From contig NZ_JAGPYQ010000001.1 of NCBI RefSeq assembly GCF_018070025.1, forward strand, positions 3,968,001 through 4,032,000: a stretch of DNA of 64,000 nt, given 5' to 3'. Below are positions 44,145 to 51,508 of this stretch, piece after piece. The position numbers and the translations under genes were made by a program. The DNA is from Streptomyces liliiviolaceus. Lineage in GTDB: Bacteria > Actinomycetota > Actinomycetes > Streptomycetales > Streptomycetaceae. How positions within the stretch are numbered: position 1 is the stretch's first letter; each line of letters starts with the position of its first letter. Under the pieces are notes generated by a model. It ran no database searches and was not told the DNA's origin. It worked only from the letters and a program-made list of their open reading frames with translations.

Positions 44145-45743
44145 GTGATTTCCGCTTCCGGTATCGAACTGCGTGCCGGCGCCCGCATGCTCATCGAGTC
44201 CGCCACCTTCCGCATCACCAAGGGCGACCGCATCGGCCTGGTCGGCCGCAACGGCGCGGGCAAGACGACGCTCACCAAGGTCCTCGCAGGTGAGGGCACC
44301 CCCGCCGCGGGCACCGTCGCCCGCTCCGGAGAGGTCGGCTACCTCCCGCAGGACCCGCGCACCGGCGACCTCGACATGCTGGCCGGCGACCGCGTCCTGT
44401 CCGCGCGCGGCCTGGACACCCTGATCCGCAAGATGCGCGAGAACGAACAGCGCATCGCGAACGGCTCGGGCGCCACCCGCGAGAAGGCCATGCGGCAGTA
44501 CGAGCGCCAGGAGACGGAGTTCCTCACCAAGGGCGGGTACGCCGCCGAGGCGGAGGCCGCCACCATCGCCGCCGCGCTCAACCTCCCCGACCGGGTGCTC
44601 GGCCAGCCCCTCCATACGCTCTCCGGCGGTCAGCGCCGCCGTATCGAGCTGGCCCGCATCCTCTTCTCGGACGCGGACACCCTGCTCCTCGACGAGCCCA
44701 CGAACCACCTCGACGCCGACTCCATCGTCTGGCTGCGCGACTACCTGAAGACGTACCGCGGCGGCTTCATCGTGATCTCCCACGACGTCGACCTGGTCGA
44801 GACGGTCGTCAACAAGGTCTTCTACCTGGACGCCAACCGCGCCCAGATCGACGTCTACAACATGGGCTGGAAGCTCTACCAGCAGCAGCGCGAGGCCGAC
44901 GAGAAGCGCCGCAAGCGCGAGCGGCAGAACGCCGAGAAGAAGGCCACCGCCCTGCACTCGCAGGCCGACAAGATGCGCGCCAAGGCCACCAAGACCGTCG
45001 CCGCGCAGAACATGGCCAAGCGGGCCGACAAGCTCCTCGCGGGCCTGGAGGCCGAGCGGAAGTCCGACAAGGTCGCCAAGCTGCGCTTCCCCGACCCGTC
45101 GCCCTGCGGCAAGACCCCGCTGATGGCGGAGGGCCTGTCCAAGTCGTACGGCTCCCTGGAGATCTTCACCGACGTCAACCTCGCCATCGACAAGGGCTCC
45201 CGCGTCGTCATCCTCGGCCTGAACGGCGCGGGCAAGACGACCCTGCTGCGCCTCCTCGGCGGCGCGGAGAAGCCCGACACCGGCGAGATCATCGAGGGAC
45301 ACGGCCTCAAGCTCGGCTACTACGCGCAGGAGCACGAGACCCTCGACCCGCAGCGCACGGTCCTGGAGAACATGCGCTCCGCGGCCCCCGACCTCGACCT
45401 CGTCCAGGTCCGCAAGACGCTCGGCTCGTTCCTGTTCTCCGGGGACGACGTCGACAAGCCGGCCTCCGTCCTCTCCGGCGGCGAGAAGACCCGTCTCGCG
45501 CTCGCCACCCTCGTGGTGTCGTCCGCGAACGTCCTGCTCCTCGACGAGCCGACGAACAACCTCGACCCGGCCAGCCGCGAGGAGATCCTCGGCGCGCTGC
45601 GCACCTACAAGGGCGCCGTCGTCCTCGTCACCCACGACGAGGGAGCCGTCCAGGCGCTCCAGCCGGAGCGGATCATCCTGCTGCCCGACGGCGTCGAGGA
45701 CCTGTGGGGTGCCGATTACGCGGACCTGGTGGCCCTCGCCTGA
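44145..45743 (+). CDS. ABC-F family ribosome-associated ATPase
   Basis: 532 residues with two ABC ATPase domains and no membrane helices. Domain 1: Walker A GRNGAGKTT, signature LSGGQRRRIELARI, Walker B TLLLDEPTNHLD. The linker of about 80 residues is highly charged with a helical coiled pair (DEKRRKRERQNAEKKATALH). Domain 2: GLNGAGKTT, LSGGEKTRLALAT, LLLDEPTNNLD. Such proteins act at the ribosomal E-site on stalled or antibiotic-bound ribosomes. GTG at 44145 with AGGAG upstream. The leader peptide MAILLVH precedes it, which points to translation-linked control. Confidence 0.94.
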   Translation: MISASGIELRAGARMLIESATFRITKGDRIGLVGRNGAGKTTLTKVLAGEGTPAAGTVARSGEVGYLPQDPRTGDLDMLAGDRVLSARGLDTLIRKMRENEQRIANGSGATREKAMRQYERQETEFLTKGGYAAEAEAATIAAALNLPDRVLGQPLHTLSGGQRRRIELARILFSDADTLLLDEPTNHLDADSIVWLRDYLKTYRGGFIVISHDVDLVETVVNKVFYLDANRAQIDVYNMGWKLYQQQREADEKRRKRERQNAEKKATALHSQADKMRAKATKTVAAQNMAKRADKLLAGLEAERKSDKVAKLRFPDPSPCGKTPLMAEGLSKSYGSLEIFTDVNLAIDKGSRVVILGLNGAGKTTLLRLLGGAEKPDTGEIIEGHGLKLGYYAQEHETLDPQRTVLENMRSAAPDLDLVQVRKTLGSFLFSGDDVDKPASVLSGGEKTRLALATLVVSSANVLLLDEPTNNLDPASREEILGALRTYKGAVVLVTHDEGAVQALQPERIILLPDGVEDLWGADYADLVALA

Positions 45744-45759
45744 GCGGTCCGAGGTATTT

Positions 45760-45839
45760 GATCGTTTGACTGATCCACTCGCTGATCCACTTCGTATGGA
45801 TCATTCGGCCGAGCCGTGATCCATCATCTGAGTGAGATC
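45760..45839. promoter_or_regulatory. Cluster of six GATC sites upstream of gbn
   Basis: GATC at 45760, 45772, 45784, 45799, 45818 and 45836, with another at 46066 (GTGATCATGA) just before the gene. The first three are exactly 12 bp apart. In DNA this GC-rich one GATC would be expected per several hundred bp. Gbn of S. coelicolor is known as a GATC-binding nucleoid protein, so this looks like an autoregulatory or nucleation site. The 365-bp gap 45744-46108 holds this cluster, the hairpin below and the gbn promoter region. Confidence 0.7.
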
Positions 45840-45873
45840 TCCTCGTACCGAGGTGTGTCCTACACGCATTTCC

Positions 45874-45906
45874 CGGCCGGGCCCTTCCTTCCCGAAGGCC
45901 CGGCCG
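45874..45906 (+). terminator. Strong hairpin after ABC-F gene
   Basis: CGGCCGGGCCCTT (45874-45886) pairs with AAGGCCCGGCCG (45895-45906), with one bulged C and an 8-nt loop. Likely terminator for the ABC-F transcript, located between the GATC cluster and gbn. Confidence 0.75.
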
Positions 45907-46108
45907 TCGCGCGTCGCTGACCTGGACCTTCGTCCGTGAATTCATTCGGCGGCCCGGACGGGAAGTCGATGGAATGCGGAATTCCGCTCATGGTGACGGG
46001 CTTCCACGGCGCAAGCTCGTCCCATCGACCTTGCCGAATGGGTGGCCAGGACGCTCATGAGGGGTGATCATGAGAAGTCCAGAGCGCACTTCCGCTGAGG
46101 AGGCACGG

Positions 46109-46330
46109 GTGGCCGAGACTCTGAAGAAGGGCAGCCGGGTAACCGGCGCCGCGCGCGACAAGCTCGCGGCAGACCTGAAGAAGAAGTACGACTCCGGTGC
46201 GAGCATTCGGGCACTGGCCGAGGAGACCGGCCGCTCGTATGGCTTCGTGCACCGGATGCTCAGTGAGTCGGGCGTCACGCTCCGTGGGCGTGGCGGAGCG
46301 ACGCGAGGCAAGAAGTCCGCGTCGGCCTGA
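46109..46330 (+). CDS. gbn: Gbn-like small nucleoid-associated helix-turn-helix protein
   Basis: 73 residues, the same length as I recall for S. coelicolor Gbn (SCO1839). VAETLKKGSRVTGAARDKL leads into a helix-turn-helix, YDSGASIRALAEETGRSYGF and VHRMLSESGVTLRGRGG, with a basic tail TRGKKSASA. GTG at 46109 is chosen for GAGGAGG 6 nt upstream and family length; an ATG at 46070 would add 13 residues. Gbn binds GATC-containing DNA across the chromosome and affects development. The upstream GATC cluster fits self-regulation. Confidence 0.88.
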   Translation: MAETLKKGSRVTGAARDKLAADLKKKYDSGASIRALAEETGRSYGFVHRMLSESGVTLRGRGGATRGKKSASA

Positions 46331-46361
46331 CGCCGGACGGCTCCTCGTTCTCCGATGGTGG

Positions 46362-46393
46362 CCACCCGGTCGGTCCCATGACCGCCCGGGTGG
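46362..46393 (+). terminator. Hairpin downstream of gbn
   Basis: CCACCCGGTCGGT (46362-46374) pairs with ACCGCCCGGGTGG (46381-46393) with one mismatch and loop CCCATG; probable terminator 32 nt after the gbn stop. Confidence 0.7.
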
Positions 46394-46463
46394 TTACTGT
46401 GCAGTCACTTAAGGGTGTGCCCGTACGGCATCCCCGCTGACCGCACTCATCGGAGGCGCCCTC

Positions 46464-47255
46464 ATGGCTTCGTTCGACTCGCTGCTCGACAAGGACGGCG
46501 TACGGCTCACCGTCGACGACGCGATCGCCACGGTGACGCTGACCAACCCGGCCAAGCGCAACGCGCAGAGCCCCGCTCTGTGGCGGGCACTGGCCGAGGC
46601 CGGTCGGCTGCTGCCGGGCACCGTCCGGGTCGTCGTGCTGCGCGGCGAAGGCAAGTCCTTCTCCGCGGGGCTCGACCGGCAGGCGTTCACGCCCGAGGGC
46701 TTCGACGGCGAGCCGTCCTTCATCGATCTCGCACGCGGTTCCGACGCCGAACTCGACGCGGCCATCGCCGAGTACCAGGAAGGTTTCACCTGGTGGCGGC
46801 GGAGCGACATCGTGTCCATCGCGGCCGTGCAGGGACACGCCATCGGCGCGGGCTTCCAGCTCGCGCTCGCCTGTGATCTGCGCGTCGTCGCCGACGACGT
46901 GCAGTTCGCCATGCGCGAGACCGGTCTCGGCCTCGTCCCCGACCTCACGGGTACGCATCCGCTGGTGGGGCTCGTCGGCTACGCCCGTGCGCTGGAGATC
47001 TGTGCGACGGGGCGGTTCGTGCAGGCGGAGGAGGCGCAGCGGACCGGGCTCGCGAACATCGCCGTGCCCGTCGATCGGCTCGACGCCGCGGTGGGTGAGC
47101 TGGCCGCCGCGCTGTTGGCTGCGCCGCGGGATGCCCTTGTCGAGACCAAGACGCTCCTTCAGGGGGCGGCTGGGCGTACGTATGAGGAGCAGCGGGTTGC
47201 CGAGCGGGGGGCTCAGGGGCGGCGGCTGCGGGATCTTGCCGGTCTTGGCGACTGA
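46464..47255 (+). CDS. Enoyl-CoA hydratase/isomerase family protein
   Basis: 263-residue crotonase-fold enzyme acting on acyl-CoA esters. Oxyanion-hole segments are GEGKSFSAGLDRQ and VQGHAIGAGFQLALACDLRV; the second catalytic acid position is in ETGLGLVPDLTGT (Asp rather than the hydratase Glu pattern, so isomerase or other activity is possible). ATG at 46464 with GGAGG upstream. No other fatty-acid genes nearby. Substrate unknown. Confidence 0.9.
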   Translation: MASFDSLLDKDGVRLTVDDAIATVTLTNPAKRNAQSPALWRALAEAGRLLPGTVRVVVLRGEGKSFSAGLDRQAFTPEGFDGEPSFIDLARGSDAELDAAIAEYQEGFTWWRRSDIVSIAAVQGHAIGAGFQLALACDLRVVADDVQFAMRETGLGLVPDLTGTHPLVGLVGYARALEICATGRFVQAEEAQRTGLANIAVPVDRLDAAVGELAAALLAAPRDALVETKTLLQGAAGRTYEEQRVAERGAQGRRLRDLAGLGD

Positions 47256-47295
47256 CGTCGCTGGCTGTTCGAGTGCGGGTGCGTGGGGGCTTGTC

Positions 47296-47388
47296 GCGCC
47301 GTTCCCCGCGCCCCTTAAGGGGCTGGGGCCGCGGGTTGGGGGCGTGTGCGGGTTCGGTGGGGGCCGGTCGCGCAGTTCCCCGCGCCCC
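47296..47388. repeat. Two reverse copies of dispersed 19-bp repeat
   Basis: Copies at 47296-47314 (GCGCCGTT variant) and 47370-47388 lie in the 158-bp gap between two convergent genes. Confidence 0.85.
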
Positions 47389-47413
47389 TTACGGGGCCCT
47401 CAGGGGGCCGGGG

Positions 47414-48133
47414 TCACTGGGGCACCGGGGTCACCGCTGTCACCAGTACCGCTGTCGTCGGGTGGTCCGGGAGTGCGTCGGTGACAGTCGCTCGGACCGC
47501 TCTGGCCGTGTCCAGGGTGCGCGCGGTCGTGTCCACCGCGATCTCCAGCTGGACGTGGCGGCGGGGGAGCGCCGTGTCGCTGTGGAGCTCCGTGATGCGT
47601 GCCTTGCTCGGCAGGGCCGTCACCGCCGGGACGGCGAGAGCGGCGGTGGCCACCCGGGACTCGTCCGTACCGGGCGAGGGGTGCGGCCCGGCGCTGGGCG
47701 CGGGAGCGGAGCCGGCGGGCTCCGGCGGGCCCCCGCCCTCCTCCAGCAGGCCCGTCACCCGCAGGTCCACCTCCGTGACCGTCAGGCCGAGCGCGTCCAC
47801 CGCCGTCGCGGTGAGGGCCGCGCGCAGCCGGGACGCGGCCGCCGGCAGCGGCTCGGACGGCGTGGCCGCGAACTCCGCGTCGATACGCAGCGGCCCCGGT
47901 GGCAGCGCGCTCGGCGGCGGGAGCACGGCCGGTTCGGACGCGCTGTCCGCGTCGACGAGGGCGAGCCGCAGGGAACCGAGGCGTACGCCCGGCACCGGGC
48001 GCACCGCCCGGCGCAGTACGGCGACGGCCGCCGCCTCCGTGATCCACACGCCGTCACCCGGGCCGCCCAACGGCAGCAGCCTGCCCAGGCCGAGCTGTTG
48101 CCGTACTGCTTGCGTCCATCGGTCCGCAGTCAT
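47414..48133 (-). CDS. Hypothetical protein next to Asp23 genes, Asp23-like C-terminus
   Basis: 239 residues of unknown function. The N-terminal segment (MTADRWTQAVRQQLGLGRLL) is followed by two similar halves. The C-terminal stretch HVQLEIAVDTTARTLDTARA and VRATVTDALPDHPTTAVLVT aligns by eye with ALDLEIVVDYGVSIADVARD and VRENVIAAVERMTGLEVVEV of the Asp23 protein on the opposite strand. It is divergent from the Asp23 operon. No signal peptide. I infer a diverged Asp23-fold protein working with that locus. Confidence 0.75.
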   Translation of the reverse strand: MTADRWTQAVRQQLGLGRLLPLGGPGDGVWITEAAAVAVLRRAVRPVPGVRLGSLRLALVDADSASEPAVLPPPSALPPGPLRIDAEFAATPSEPLPAAASRLRAALTATAVDALGLTVTEVDLRVTGLLEEGGGPPEPAGSAPAPSAGPHPSPGTDESRVATAALAVPAVTALPSKARITELHSDTALPRRHVQLEIAVDTTARTLDTARAVRATVTDALPDHPTTAVLVTAVTPVPQ

Positions 48134-48220
48134 GGTTCCAGCGTGCCGTATCTCTGGCGCGCGACCCGGCAACCCGTCTTAATGTGGGCGAAGAGGCCCA
48201 CCGAAAGGGGATGCACGGCG

Positions 48221-48715
48221 ATGAGCGACACGACTCAGCGCAATCGGCCGGAGAGCCCGGAGGCCGAACAGCCGGACCAGCAGCAGTTCAGGAAGACCGC
48301 TGTGACCAAGCGTGGCGGCGGTGACCCGGCGACCCGGGGACGTACCACCATCGCCGACGGGGTCGTCGAGAAGATCGCCGGACTCGCCGCCCGGGACGTC
48401 CTCGGCGTGCACGCCATGGGCAGCGGGATCTCGCGGACCTTCGGAGCCGTACGCGACCGGGTGCCCGGCGGAAGCGCGAAGTCCGTCACACGCGGTGTGA
48501 AGGCCGAGGTCGGCGAGGTGCAGACCGCCCTCGACCTGGAGATCGTCGTCGACTACGGCGTGTCCATCGCCGATGTCGCCCGTGATGTACGGGAGAACGT
48601 AATCGCGGCCGTCGAGCGCATGACGGGGCTTGAGGTCGTCGAGGTCAACATCGCGGTCAGCGACGTCAAGCTGCCGGAGGACGAGGACGAGGAACCGGAG
48701 AACCGGCTCCAGTGA
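48221..48715 (+). CDS. Asp23/Gls24 family envelope stress protein
   Basis: 164 residues. Disordered charged N-terminus (to about residue 40), then the Asp23 domain: TTIADGVVEKIAGLAARDVL, GVKAEVGEVQTALDLEIVVD and DVARDVRENVIAAVERMTGL. An acidic tail follows. In Firmicutes Asp23 is a membrane-associated stress protein held by AmaP. ATG at 48221 with GAAAGGGG upstream. First gene of a five-gene operon. Confidence 0.92.
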   Translation: MSDTTQRNRPESPEAEQPDQQQFRKTAVTKRGGGDPATRGRTTIADGVVEKIAGLAARDVLGVHAMGSGISRTFGAVRDRVPGGSAKSVTRGVKAEVGEVQTALDLEIVVDYGVSIADVARDVRENVIAAVERMTGLEVVEVNIAVSDVKLPEDEDEEPENRLQ

Positions 48716-48737
48716 CCGATCTGCTGAGGAGCGCTTC

Positions 48738-48932
48738 ATGAGCATGGCCGTGATCGGCATGATCGCCGGAATGGCGCTGGGATTCGCCGGGTACTTCGGC
48801 GGGTTCGGCGCGTTCCTCCTGGTGGCCGCACTGGGCGCCATCGGCTTTGTCGTGGGCCGCTTCCTGGAGGGGGACCTGGACCCTGGTGACTTCTTCCGGT
48901 CCCGCGGCACCCGCGACGACCGCCGGCGGTGA
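48738..48932 (+). CDS. Small membrane protein of Asp23 locus (DUF2273-like)
   Basis: 64 residues, glycine-rich double hydrophobic segment (IGMIAGMALGFAGYFGGFGA and FLLVAALGAIGFVVGRFLEG) followed by an acidic/basic tail. GAGGAG lies 6 nt before the ATG. Its stop overlaps the next GTG (GTGA). Such proteins accompany Asp23 and AmaP; a membrane partner role is inferred. Confidence 0.85.
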   Translation: MSMAVIGMIAGMALGFAGYFGGFGAFLLVAALGAIGFVVGRFLEGDLDPGDFFRSRGTRDDRRR

Positions 48933-49282
48933 CGCGCGTGTCCGAAACCGTCGCGCCGGGCGAGCGGGGCGCCACGAAGATCGCCGACCGGGTCGTCGCG
49001 AAGATCGCCGCGCAGGCGGCCCGGGAGGCGCTCGACGTGCTGCCTCCCGGCGCGGTGCCCCCGCACGCCGCGGTCGTCGTCCACCAGGACGTCGCCCGCG
49101 TCAGTGTCAGCCTCGAACTCGGCTACCCCTGTGACATCGGCGGCCGGTGCGGTGCCGTGCGTCGTCGAGTGACGCAGCGGGTAGAGGCGTTGGCGGGAAT
49201 GAAAGTTCCCGAGGTCGCCGTCCAGGTGGAGCGACTGCACTCCGCGCAGACGCGTGGCGCGGTACAGGGGAGGACGCAATGA
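48929..49282 (+). CDS. Second Asp23/Gls24 family protein
   Basis: 117 residues with a full-length minimal Asp23 domain: ATKIADRVVAKIAAQAAREA, DVARVSVSLELGYPCDIGGR and VRRRVTQRVEALAGMKVPEV. GTG at 48929 overlaps the previous stop; a GTG-derived Met then VSETV is an alternative start 9 nt later. Its TGA overlaps the next ATG (ATGA). Confidence 0.9.
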   Translation: MTRVSETVAPGERGATKIADRVVAKIAAQAAREALDVLPPGAVPPHAAVVVHQDVARVSVSLELGYPCDIGGRCGAVRRRVTQRVEALAGMKVPEVAVQVERLHSAQTRGAVQGRTQ

Positions 49283-49971
49283 GCGAGCCCCAGGGCTCCG
49301 AGAGCACCCGACAGCTGCCCGTCATCGAGAAGACCGCCGAGAACGAGAAGACCGCCGGGAACGAACTGGGCCAGTCCGCCTCCGCCGCCGAGTACACACC
49401 GCTGCCGACCCTCGACGACGGCGAGGACGGAAACGGCCGGTTCTGGTCGGCCCGCCGCATCCCGGCGGCCGTCCTCGCGCTACTGGTCCTGGCCGCCGCG
49501 GGGCTGCTGCTGTACGACGTCGTCGCCGTCCGCGCCGACCGGCCGGCCATGCACTGGCGCAGGTCCCTGGCCCGCGAACTCGCCGAGAGGCCCCTGGACG
49601 ACACCTGGGTGCTCGTCGGCGCCGGGGTCGCGACGGCGCTGGGCCTGTGGCTGTTCGTCCTCGCCACGACCCCGGGACTGCGCGACATCCTGACGATGCG
49701 GCGCGCCCACTCCGACGTACGGGCCGGACTGCACCGCAACGCCGCCGCGACGGTGCTGCGCGACCGGGCCATGGAGGTGTCCGGCGTGCAGTCGGTCCGG
49801 GTCCGTATGAAGCGGCGGAAGGCCGACGTCCGCGCGGTCTCGCACTTCCGTGAACTCGACGACGTACGCGCCGACCTGGACGCCACGCTCGCCGACGGCG
49901 TCAGGGGGCTCGGCCTCGTCCGGCGGCCCGCGCTGTCGGTGCGTGTCGCCCGGCCGGGCCGGAAGGGGTGA
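49279..49971 (+). CDS. DUF6286-like membrane protein of Asp23 locus
   Basis: 230 residues: a disordered acidic N-terminus (to about 55), two transmembrane helices (about 65-85 and 115-137), and a C-terminal domain (RRAHSDVRAGLHRNAAATVL, VRVRMKRRKADVRAVSHFRE, ADLDATLADGVRGLGLVRRP) with Asp23/AmaP-like strand-helix order. Overlaps both neighbours by 4 nt, so it is translated as part of one coupled unit. Confidence 0.85.
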   Translation: MSEPQGSESTRQLPVIEKTAENEKTAGNELGQSASAAEYTPLPTLDDGEDGNGRFWSARRIPAAVLALLVLAAAGLLLYDVVAVRADRPAMHWRRSLARELAERPLDDTWVLVGAGVATALGLWLFVLATTPGLRDILTMRRAHSDVRAGLHRNAAATVLRDRAMEVSGVQSVRVRMKRRKADVRAVSHFRELDDVRADLDATLADGVRGLGLVRRPALSVRVARPGRKG

Positions 49972-50555
49972 ACGGCATGCAGAGGATCGCGAACCGGGTC
50001 CTGCTGGGCCTCGCGGGTCTGCTCCTGGTCGTGCTCGGCGGCTCCGTGCTCGCCATCGGCCTCGGCGTGGAGCCGCCCTCGTGGTGGATCCACGACGGCC
50101 GGCACGACGTACTGCTGAGCGACGCCGACCGGGCGCGGTGGCGGGCCGACGGCTGGTGGTGGCCGGCCGTCATCGCCGCGCTGGCGGTGGCCGTGCTGCT
50201 CGCCCTGTGGTGGCTGACGGCCGTCCTGCGCCGCCGCCGACTGGCCGAGGTGCTGGTCGACACCGGCGACGGAGAGGGCGCGCTGCTGCGGGGCCGGGCC
50301 CTGGAGGGCGTACTGACCGCCGAGGCGGGCGCGTTGGACGGGGTACGGGGTGCGCAGGCGTCGCTCATCGGCCGCCGCAGCACCCCCGAGGCGCGGGTCC
50401 GCCTCCTCCTGGAACCGCACGCGGCCCCCGCCGAGACCCTGACCGGCCTGACGGCGGAAGCACTGGCCCACGCCAAGGACTCAGCCGGCCTCACCTCACT
50501 CCCGGCGGAGGTACACCTACGCGCCGCAAAACACGCAGCAGAACGAGTCAACTGA
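49968..50555 (+). CDS. amaP: Alkaline shock response membrane anchor protein AmaP-like
   Basis: 195 residues with two transmembrane helices (about 10-35 and 66-86) enclosing an outward Trp-rich loop (SWWIHDGRHDVLL), then a cytoplasmic domain of the AmaP type that would tether Asp23 proteins to the membrane. GTG overlaps the preceding stop. Last gene of the operon; repeats follow. Confidence 0.85.
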   Translation: MNGMQRIANRVLLGLAGLLLVVLGGSVLAIGLGVEPPSWWIHDGRHDVLLSDADRARWRADGWWWPAVIAALAVAVLLALWWLTAVLRRRRLAEVLVDTGDGEGALLRGRALEGVLTAEAGALDGVRGAQASLIGRRSTPEARVRLLLEPHAAPAETLTGLTAEALAHAKDSAGLTSLPAEVHLRAAKHAAERVN

Positions 50556-50572
50556 CCCGCTTTTGTCCTTGA

Positions 50573-50664
50573 GGGGCGCGGGGAACGGCGCGACGAGCCC
50601 CCACGCTCCCGCAGCCGTACGACTTACCCGCAGCGGTGTCTTTCAGGGGCGCGGGGAACGGCGC
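50573..50664. repeat. Two forward copies of dispersed 19-bp repeat
   Basis: Copies at 50573-50591 and 50646-50664 lie in the 192-bp gap between the convergent amaP and SDR genes. Confidence 0.85.
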
Positions 50665-50747
50665 AATCGGTCAGGGCCACCCCCACCGGGCCCGCAGCGA
50701 CGACACACCCCGCCGCCGCAGGCGTACCGCCGGGTTCGGAACAAGGT

Positions 50748-51503
50748 TCAGAACCCGCTCCGCGCCCCACCATCCACCGGCACCATGATCCCCGTCAGAT
50801 AAGACGCCGCAGGCGACAGAAGAAACGCGGCGGTCCGCCCGAACTCCTCCGGCCTCCCGTACCGCCGCAACGGAATCCGCGCCTCATGGGCGGCCCGAGT
50901 GGCCTCGGGATCAGCCGAGTACCCGTCCAGCTCGCGCACGCGATCCGTGTCGATCCGCGCAGGCAGCACCCCCACCACCCGGATCCCCCGCGGCCCCAGC
51001 TCGTCGGAGAGGGACTTGGCGAACCCGGCGAGCCCGGGCCGCAGCCCGTTGGAGATGGTCAGCCCCGCGATCGGCTCGTGCACCGACCCGGACAGCACGA
51101 ACCCGATGACCCCGCCCTCGCCCAGCTCGGCGGCGGCCGCCCGCGCCAGCCGCACCGCCCCGAGGAAGACGGACTCGAACCCCGCCTGCCACTGCTCGTC
51201 CGTGTTGTCGGCGACGAAGCCGGGCGGCGGCCCGCCGACGCTGATCAGGATGCCGTCGAAGCCGCCGAACCGCTCACGGGCGGCCGCGATCAGGGCCGAC
51301 GGCGCGGAGGGATCGGCGTTGTCCACGGCCACCCCGTGGGCGTTCGGCCCGAGCGCCGTCGCCGCCTCGGCCACCGTCTTCCCGTCGCGCCCGCTGACGA
51401 CCACCTTCGCGCCGTCGGCGACGAGTTCGCGCGCGGAGGCGTGACCCAGGCCGCGCGTTGCTCCGGTGACGACGTAGACACGGTCCTTCAGTCCAAGATC
51501 CAT
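50748..51503 (-). CDS. Atypical short-chain dehydrogenase/reductase lacking the catalytic Tyr
   Basis: 251-residue Rossmann SDR. Cofactor motif VVTGATRGLGHASA (about residues 11-24) is intact, but the active-site stretch after the serine reads SGSVHEPIAGLTISNGLRPG, with no YxxxK. The C-terminus (AAFLLSPAASYLTGIMVPVD) is FabG-like. It may be a non-catalytic binding protein or use a different mechanism. The gene is 5 nt upstream-adjacent to the GH15 gene's end on the same strand. Confidence 0.85.
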   Translation of the reverse strand: MDLGLKDRVYVVTGATRGLGHASARELVADGAKVVVSGRDGKTVAEAATALGPNAHGVAVDNADPSAPSALIAAARERFGGFDGILISVGGPPPGFVADNTDEQWQAGFESVFLGAVRLARAAAAELGEGGVIGFVLSGSVHEPIAGLTISNGLRPGLAGFAKSLSDELGPRGIRVVGVLPARIDTDRVRELDGYSADPEATRAAHEARIPLRRYGRPEEFGRTAAFLLSPAASYLTGIMVPVDGGARSGF

Positions 51504-51508
51504 GGCTC

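Noticed and set aside
43548..45743. Longer version of the ABC-F protein (731 codons)
   Set aside because: The extension covers the metallopeptidase gene on the other strand and the leader peptide; GTG at 44145 has a good ribosome-binding site.
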